This document shows positions 5,554 through 9,862 of a stretch of DNA of 9,862 nucleotides, piece after piece (positions within the stretch are counted from its first letter, which is position 1; each line of letters opens with the position of its first letter). The translations under genes and the position numbers were made by a program. Location of the stretch: assembly GCA_018903185.1 (NCBI GenBank), contig JAHIQV010000106.1, positions 1-9,862 of the forward strand, given 5' to 3'. The notes under the pieces were generated by a model. That model was not told the DNA's origin and did not search any database. It worked only from the letters and a program-made list of their open reading frames with translations. The DNA comes from Gammaproteobacteria bacterium. GTDB lineage: Bacteria > Pseudomonadota > Gammaproteobacteria > Burkholderiales > Burkholderiaceae_C.

Positions 5554-6093
5554 ATGTGTGCCGCGCCCGTCTCCATCGCCGTTTTCGAGTTCCTCGACAA
5601 CACCCATCAGGAAATCCAGAGCCAGATCAAGCTGCTGCATGCGCTGGTGGACGCCATCGAAAACGAAGGCCTGAACCAGGCCAACCGGGCCCGGGCACGC
5701 CGCGTGCTCGACTATTTCAATGGCGAAGCGCGCCAGCACCACCTGGACGAAGAAAAACACATCTTCCCGGCCTTGCTGGTCAGCCAGGACGCCGAGATCG
5801 TGCAGGCCACCGAACACCTGATCCAGGACCACGGCTGGCTGGAAGAAAACTGGATCCAGATCGCCCCCTCGCTGGAGGCAGCCACCGGCGGCAACCTCTG
5901 GTTCGACACAGCGGAACTGCGCCACGCGCTGGATGTTTTTGAAGCGCTCTACCTGGACCACATCCTGCTTGAGGAGTCCATCGCCTACCCGGAAGCGAAA
6001 AAGCGGCTTGCCGCCCTCGACACGGCCGGCATGGGTCGCGAAATGGCCAAGCGCCGCGCCCTCAAGCACAATGAGGTCCGTTCGCGGACCTGA
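5554..6093 (+). CDS. Hemerythrin HHE-domain protein
   Basis: A 179-residue cytosolic four-helix protein expected to hold a non-haem di-iron site. Candidate ligands follow the HHE pattern: H18 (NTHQE), H62/H63 with E66/E67 and H69 (QHHLDEEKH), H88 and H93 (TEHLIQDHGWLEEN) and H136 with E140 (DHILLEE). The closing segment PEAKKRLAALDTAGMGREMAKRR is an MxxRR-like tail common in bacterial HHE proteins. Such proteins bind O2 or NO, store or shuttle iron, or help repair Fe-S clusters. AGGAG 6 nt before the ATG supports the start. The FNR-type box at -40 and the glutathione reductase gene downstream fit a role under low oxygen or nitrosative stress, but the exact function is not determined by sequence. 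Confidence 0.85.
   Translation: MCAAPVSIAVFEFLDNTHQEIQSQIKLLHALVDAIENEGLNQANRARARRVLDYFNGEARQHHLDEEKHIFPALLVSQDAEIVQATEHLIQDHGWLEENWIQIAPSLEAATGGNLWFDTAELRHALDVFEALYLDHILLEESIAYPEAKKRLAALDTAGMGREMAKRRALKHNEVRSRT
6074..6091 (+). repeat. Hairpin across the end of the hemerythrin gene
   Basis: AGGTCCG (6074-6080) and CGGACCT (6085-6091) form a perfect 7-bp stem closing a TTCG loop, and the last stem base is the T of the stop codon. No T-run follows, so it is not a classical terminator. It may protect the mRNA 3' end or limit read-through into the glutathione reductase gene. The closing pair is G-C, not the C-G of the extra-stable UUCG loop. Confidence 0.45.
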
Positions 6094-6150
6094 GCCGCAC
6101 CCATGACGTGGCAGAACGTCCCCGAAACTGCACGCCGGACGGGCTGCGCG

Positions 6151-6156
6151 TAAACT
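6151..6156 (+). promoter_or_regulatory. Possible -10 hexamer (TAAACT) before glutathione reductase
   Basis: TAAACT resembles TATAAT and sits 49 bp before the glutathione reductase ATG, in the 112-bp gap after the hemerythrin gene. The -35 region is poor. The gap also holds CCGTT-GGCCG-AACGG (6185-6199), a short inverted repeat immediately before the weak ribosome site. The gene could instead be read from the upstream hemerythrin promoter. Confidence 0.25.
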
Positions 6157-6205
6157 GCCCCGCTCCACAGCATGGGCCACGACCCCGTTGGCCGAACGGA
6201 CGAGC

Positions 6206-7609
6206 ATGAGCACTTACGACTTCGATCTATTCGTCATTGGCGGCGGCAGCGGTGGCGTGCGCGCCGCCCGCATGGCCGCCCAGCGCGGGGCGCGCGTGGC
6301 GCTGGCCGAAACCCTGGGGCAAGACGGCCTGGGCGGCACCTGCGTCAACGTGGGCTGCATCCCCAAGAAGCTCTACAGCTACGCCGCGCACTACGCCGAC
6401 GCAGCCCACGAAGCGCAAGGCTACGGGTGGGAGGGCGACATGCCCATCCTCAACTGGGGCACGCTCAAAGCCAACCGCGCCACCGAGATCAGCCGCCTGA
6501 ACGGGGTCTATGGCAACCTGCTGCGCGGTTCTGGCGTGACCGTGTTCGACGGTTTCGCCCGTCTGCAAGGCGACCACAGCGTGGGCCTGGCCACGCTCAA
6601 CGCCGACGGCAGCCCCGGCCACCAGAATTTCACCGCCAAAAACGTTCTCATCGCCACCGGCGGCACGCCGCATGTGCCGCACTTCGCGGGTCGCGAACAC
6701 GTCATCACGTCCAACGAGATCTTCGATCTGGAGCCGTTTCCGAAACGCCTGCTGGTGGTGGGGGGTGGCTACATCGCCTGTGAATTCGCCTCCATCTTCA
6801 ATGGCCTGGGGTCGAGGGTCACGCAGTTGTACCGGGGTGAACAGGTGCTGCGCGGTTTTGACGACGAGGTGCGCCACTTCGTCGCCGCCGAGATGATCAA
6901 GTCCGGGGTGGACCTGCGGCTGAACGCCGACGTGGTGGACATCCGGAAAACCGACGAAGGCCTGCGTGTGGAGCTGGAAGGTGGCAGCGTCGTGCTGGCC
7001 GACGCCGTGCTCTATGCCACCGGGCGCAAGCCCAATGTGCAGGGTCTGGGCCTGGACACCGTGGGCGTGGTCCAGGGCGCGCAGGGAGAGGTGATCGTGA
7101 GCGAAACCTACCAGACCAACGTGCCCGGCATTTACGCCGTGGGCGACGTCACCAACCGCGTGCAGCTCACGCCGGTGGCGCTGGGCGAGGCCATGGTGGT
7201 GGTCGATCAGCTCTTCGGCGCTGCAGCGGGCAAGCCAACGCGCGAGATGAGTTACGAGTTCATCCCCACCGCCGTCTTCACCCACCCCAACATCGGCACC
7301 GTGGGCTACAGCGAAGCGCAGGCGCGCGAGAAGTACGGCCAGATCGCTGTCTTCCGCAGCGAGTTCAAGGCGCTCAAGCACACGCTTTCGGGCAGCAGCG
7401 AACGCACACTCATGAAGCTCATCGTTGACACCGCGAGCGACCGCGTGGTGGGCCTGCATATGGTCGGCGCTGAAGCCGGCGAGATCGTGCAGGGCTTTGC
7501 CGTGGCCATGAAGGCCGGCGCCACCAAGGCCATTTTTGACAGCACCATCGGCATCCACCCCACGGCGGCGGAGGAGTTCGTGACGATGCGCGAGCCGACC
7601 CGGAACTGA
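6206..7609 (+). CDS. gor: Glutathione-disulfide reductase
   Basis: A 467-residue cytosolic FAD enzyme that reduces glutathione disulfide with NADPH. The N-terminal FAD fold is DLFVIGGGSGGVRAARMAA (7-25). The redox-active disulfide is C46/C51 in GGTCVNVGCIPKK (43-55). The pyridine-nucleotide fold is VVGGGYIACEFA (184-195), with arginines at 210 and 216 after the second strand (LYRGEQVLRGFD) that fit NADPH preference. A second FAD motif is YAVGDV (310-315), and the dimer-interface catalytic pair is H451 and E456 in GIHPTAAEEF. GCIPKK rather than GCIPSK separates it from lipoamide and mercuric reductases. The ATG at 6206 starts the protein at the usual distance from the FAD motif; a TTG 18 nt upstream is less likely. 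Spacing is GGACGAG about 2 nt before the ATG, a weak site. It is the gene after the hemerythrin protein and is convergent with the MgtC-like gene. Confidence 0.93.
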   Translation: MSTYDFDLFVIGGGSGGVRAARMAAQRGARVALAETLGQDGLGGTCVNVGCIPKKLYSYAAHYADAAHEAQGYGWEGDMPILNWGTLKANRATEISRLNGVYGNLLRGSGVTVFDGFARLQGDHSVGLATLNADGSPGHQNFTAKNVLIATGGTPHVPHFAGREHVITSNEIFDLEPFPKRLLVVGGGYIACEFASIFNGLGSRVTQLYRGEQVLRGFDDEVRHFVAAEMIKSGVDLRLNADVVDIRKTDEGLRVELEGGSVVLADAVLYATGRKPNVQGLGLDTVGVVQGAQGEVIVSETYQTNVPGIYAVGDVTNRVQLTPVALGEAMVVVDQLFGAAAGKPTREMSYEFIPTAVFTHPNIGTVGYSEAQAREKYGQIAVFRSEFKALKHTLSGSSERTLMKLIVDTASDRVVGLHMVGAEAGEIVQGFAVAMKAGATKAIFDSTIGIHPTAAEEFVTMREPTRN

Positions 7610-7619
7610 GAACCTGAAT

Positions 7620-7638
7620 GCGATCTCTCCGAGGTCGC
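7620..7638. terminator. Hairpin between convergent genes, possible bidirectional terminator
   Basis: GCGATCTC (7620-7627) and GAGGTCGC (7631-7638) form an 8-bp stem with one T-G wobble around a TCC loop, in the 38-bp gap between the glutathione reductase stop and the stop of the MgtC/DUF4010 gene. Neither side has a real T-run, so termination strength is uncertain, but the position fits a shared terminator. Confidence 0.4.
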
Positions 7639-7647
7639 CTGTCCGTT

Positions 7648-8931
7648 CTAGACGCGTGCCATCCAGTAGATGCCCGCGACGCTGAGCGCCATGTGCAGCC
7701 ACAGGCCCGGCGCCAGCCAGGCCAGGTAGCGCCACCCCCCCACGAGCCCGGCGGTTGCACTCTTGCTGCCGGCGTGCACCAGAATAGCCAGCATCACCGC
7801 CCAGGTCGCGGCCCCACCCGCCGCGGGTGTGCCCGACGCAAAGACCGCCGCCAGCGAGGCGTGCAGGTCGGCCAGCGCCGCCAGGGCCGAGCCCAGCAGC
7901 AGACCCGATGACCCCAGCCACAGCGTCAGCGCGTACACCATCACCTGAACGGCACTGAGCAAAGCGGCCACGCCCGCGGCACCCCAGAGGCTGAACATCC
8001 GGTCTTCGTCCGGCACCGTCGTGGTCACGGCGGCTTCCTCCGGCGCTCCGCGCACCATCCACCAGCCCCAGGCCAGGGCCAGCAAACCGGCGGCCAGCGC
8101 CGGGAGCCACAGGACCGGCAGCCAGGCCGGTTGCACGGCCGCGGCCACCAGCAGCACCTGCAGCTGGGTGGACACGCAGGACAACAGGCCACCGCCCGCC
8201 ATCAAGCGCGCTTCCGAACGGCCCTCGCGCACGGCCAGCCCCAGCGTGGCGATGGTGGCGGTGCTCGACACAAAGCCCGAGGCCAGCGCCGAGAACGCCA
8301 CCGCGTGGCGCGCCTGCAGCAGGCGGCGGCACAGGTGCGCCAGCGACTGCACCGCCAGCAGCAGGGCCAGCAACTGCACGATCACGTAGGGGTTGAGCAC
8401 CGGGCCCCAGAGCGGCCGGTTCGGCACCAGCGGCAACGCCATCAGCACCAGTGCCGCCAGCACGATGCCGTCGCGCACCTCGCCCTCGGTCAGCCACTGG
8501 CGGGCAAAACGGTGCAGCCGTTCCCGCCCGGCCAGCACACCGGTCAGACCCACGGCGAGCGCGGCGGCCAGCGGCAAGCTCTGCGCGCAGAGCACGCCGA
8601 TCAGGTAGGTCAGCAACAGGGCGATTTCGGTGGTGGCACCCGGATCTTCGGAGCGGTCGCGCCAGTAGGCGACCAGGGCCAGCGCCGCCACCAGGACCGC
8701 GCCGGTCACCACCAGTCCCGTCAGCTGCGTGAGCGCTGCGGCGGCGCCCACCACGCTGGTCAGCGCAAAGGTGCGCAAACCGGCGAACGCCCGCCCCGGA
8801 CCGGCACCTTTGCGCCGCTCGCGTTCGATGCCCACCAGCAAGCCGCAGCCCAGTGCGGCCGCCAGCACCGCCGCGGCCCCGGCCATGTCGACCGACGGGT
8901 TCAGCAGCACCGGGGCAGCGGCATCCAGCAT
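7648..8931 (-). CDS. MgtC/SapB-DUF4010 multi-pass inner-membrane protein
   Basis: A 427-residue, very hydrophobic protein with about 12-14 predicted membrane segments. The N-terminal part resembles MgtC/SapB: GCGLLVGIERERRKG (28-42), followed by GLRTFALTSVVGAAAAL (51-67). The C-terminal part resembles DUF4010: ASGFVSSTATIATLGLAVREG (217-237), then ALADLHASLAAVFA and a late segment with VHAGSKSATA (385-394). This MgtC plus DUF4010 fusion is a common architecture in proteobacteria; its role is not settled, and a part in magnesium or other ion homeostasis is only implied by MgtC. The reading frame is open far upstream because of high GC, but the hydrophobic protein and family similarity begin at the ATG at 8931, which is preceded by a weak GGAAA. 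An internal ATG at residue 16 is an alternative. Divergent from the AMP nucleosidase gene with only 51 bp between. Confidence 0.8.
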   Translation of the reverse strand: MLDAAAPVLLNPSVDMAGAAAVLAAALGCGLLVGIERERRKGAGPGRAFAGLRTFALTSVVGAAAALTQLTGLVVTGAVLVAALALVAYWRDRSEDPGATTEIALLLTYLIGVLCAQSLPLAAALAVGLTGVLAGRERLHRFARQWLTEGEVRDGIVLAALVLMALPLVPNRPLWGPVLNPYVIVQLLALLLAVQSLAHLCRRLLQARHAVAFSALASGFVSSTATIATLGLAVREGRSEARLMAGGGLLSCVSTQLQVLLVAAAVQPAWLPVLWLPALAAGLLALAWGWWMVRGAPEEAAVTTTVPDEDRMFSLWGAAGVAALLSAVQVMVYALTLWLGSSGLLLGSALAALADLHASLAAVFASGTPAAGGAATWAVMLAILVHAGSKSATAGLVGGWRYLAWLAPGLWLHMALSVAGIYWMARV

Positions 8932-8970
8932 GGGGTTTCCGGGTGGGGGCAAGGTGTCACGGGGCGGCGC

Positions 8971-8982
8971 CACAATAGCGGC
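8971..8982 (+). promoter_or_regulatory. Leaderless-type promoter: CACAAT-N6-ATG before AMP nucleosidase
   Basis: CACAAT (8971-8976), exactly six bases, then the ATG at 8983, so transcription starting at the normal distance begins on the ATG itself. No ribosome site is visible. The geometry is identical to that before arginase (1272-1283). The gap to the divergent membrane-protein gene is only 51 bp, so both promoters must be packed into it; no -35 hexamer is convincing. Confidence 0.45.
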
Positions 8983-9862
8983 ATGTACAAGACACCCGAC
9001 TTTACCGCCCCCGTTTTCTACCGCAACCCGGCCGCTGCGCTGGCTCAAGTCCAGCGCATCTACCAGCAGAACATTCACTTCCTGCGCGCGGCCATGCGCG
9101 ACTTCGTGGCCGGTGCCGACGCCAAAGGCAGCCGCGTGCGCGCCTGCTACCCCTTCGTGCGCCTGCACACCCACAGCGTGTCGCACCAGGGAACGGGCCG
9201 CCTGAGTTACGGCTTCGTGGCCGGTCCCGGCCGGTTCGAGACCACGATCACGCGACCCGACCTCTACGCCGACTACCTGCTGGACCAGTTCAGCCTGCTG
9301 CTGATCAACCACGGCGGCGAACTGGAGGTGGGCACCAGCACGCACCCCATCCCCATCCACTTCTCGTTCGCCGAACACGACCACGTCGAAGGCAGCCTGA
9401 GCGCCGAGCGCCGCGCCCTCATGCGCGACGTGTTCGACCTGCCCGATCTGGCGGCCATGGACGACGGCATCGCCAACGGCACGCACGAGCCGCGCCCAGG
9501 CGAGCCGCACCCGCTGTCGCTGTTCACCGCGCCGCGCGTGGACTATTCGCTGCAGCGCCTGCGCCACTACACCGGCACAGCGCCCGAGTGGTTCCAGAAC
9601 TTCGTGCTGTTCACCAACTACCAGTTCTACATCGACGAATTCATCCGCCTGGGCCACGCCGAGATGGCCAACCCCGCCAGCGAATACATGGCCTTCGTGG
9701 AGCCGGGCAACGTGGTGATGCGCCGCGCCGGCCTGCCGGCCGAAGCCAGCGACGAACTGGGTGCGGCCCCGCCGCGCCTGCCTCAGATGCCGGGCTACCA
9801 CCTCATGCGCGCCGACCGCAGCGGCATCACCATGGTCAACATCGGCGTCGGCCCGGCCAACG
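8983..9862 (+). CDS. amn: AMP nucleosidase, N-terminal part
   Basis: Partial: 293 complete codons, cut by the window end, out of roughly 480-500 in the family. AMP nucleosidase cleaves AMP to adenine and ribose 5-phosphate in the cytosol, adjusting the adenylate pool. The fragment covers the N-terminal regulatory domain, with FETTITRPDLYADYL (85-99), and the linker VDYSLQRLRHYTGT (186-199) followed by FVLFTNYQFYIDEFIRLG (207-224). These closely match my recollection of E. coli Amn (FSLARLRHYTGT; FVLFTNYTRYVDEF). It ends at GITMVNIGVGPAN, the start of the nucleoside-phosphorylase-like catalytic domain. The ATG at 8983 gives a normal N-terminus and is preceded by a leaderless-type promoter. Catalytic residues lie beyond the window and cannot be checked. 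Confidence 0.9.
   Translation, partial: MYKTPDFTAPVFYRNPAAALAQVQRIYQQNIHFLRAAMRDFVAGADAKGSRVRACYPFVRLHTHSVSHQGTGRLSYGFVAGPGRFETTITRPDLYADYLLDQFSLLLINHGGELEVGTSTHPIPIHFSFAEHDHVEGSLSAERRALMRDVFDLPDLAAMDDGIANGTHEPRPGEPHPLSLFTAPRVDYSLQRLRHYTGTAPEWFQNFVLFTNYQFYIDEFIRLGHAEMANPASEYMAFVEPGNVVMRRAGLPAEASDELGAAPPRLPQMPGYHLMRADRSGITMVNIGVGPAN

Noticed and set aside
6227..8497. Minus-strand open frame of 756 residues
   Set aside because: It runs antisense through glutathione reductase and in a shifted frame through the MgtC/DUF4010 gene. Its composition (Ala/Gly/Arg, then His/Val-rich) is typical of a shadow frame.
8932..9801. Upstream extension of the minus-strand frame of the MgtC-like gene (open from 9801, 717 residues in all)
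   Set aside because: This part is antisense to the well-recognised AMP nucleosidase and gives His/Val/Gly-rich low-quality protein without any motif; it is a high-GC shadow frame. The real gene starts at 8931.
1..9862. CRISPR array, tRNA or rRNA genes, IS or phage elements
   Set aside because: I saw no regularly spaced repeats, no cloverleaf-like sequence, no rRNA signature, and no transposase or integrase motif on either strand.

Overview
The window is GC-rich (about two-thirds G+C by eye) and tightly packed. It looks like chromosomal DNA of a betaproteobacterium, most likely Burkholderiales and probably Comamonadaceae. This rests on codon use, on the fused isobutyryl-CoA mutase tail at the left edge, on FNR-type boxes of the kind found in facultative or microaerobic Burkholderiales, and on promoter and repeat style; no rRNA or marker gene fixes the taxon. 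I see no IS element, phage gene, tRNA or CRISPR array.

Layout, left to right. (1) 2-481 (+) is the C-terminal end of a fused B12-dependent acyl-CoA mutase (IcmF-like). (2) 557-1219 (+) is a secreted diheme cytochrome c (c4-like), with a perfect FNR-like palindrome in front. (3) 1284-2201 (+) is an arginase. (4) 2205-2307 holds copy 1 of an intergenic repeat. (5) On the minus strand, 2612-4249 is a GMC-family FAD oxidoreductase that overlaps by 4 nt a small antibiotic-biosynthesis-monooxygenase (ABM) protein at 2316-2615; together they form a two-gene operon. (6) 4250-4484 is a divergent control region rich in inverted repeats. (7) 4485-5336 (+) is a 3-hydroxybutyryl-CoA dehydrogenase, followed by repeat copy 2, a strong terminator and an FNR-box promoter. 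(8) 5554-6093 (+) is a hemerythrin-domain protein. (9) 6206-7609 (+) is glutathione reductase. (10) 7648-8931 (-) is a multi-pass MgtC/DUF4010 membrane protein. (11) 8983-9862 (+) is the N-terminal part of AMP nucleosidase, cut by the window end.

The genes are mostly single housekeeping or accessory metabolic units rather than one pathway. Two themes link them. IcmF and 3-hydroxybutyryl-CoA dehydrogenase both handle short acyl-CoAs, and the GMC dehydrogenase may supply oxidised alcohols. The cytochrome c, the hemerythrin protein and glutathione reductase concern oxygen, nitric oxide and redox balance, and the first two have FNR-type boxes placed near -40.

I found no clear new multi-gene system. 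The observations most worth a second look are non-coding: a roughly 100-bp repeat sitting directly behind two unrelated stop codons, two FNR-type promoters, two promoters with identical CACAAT-N6-ATG geometry that predict leaderless mRNAs, and a set of competing inverted repeats between the GMC operon and the 3-hydroxybutyryl-CoA dehydrogenase gene.
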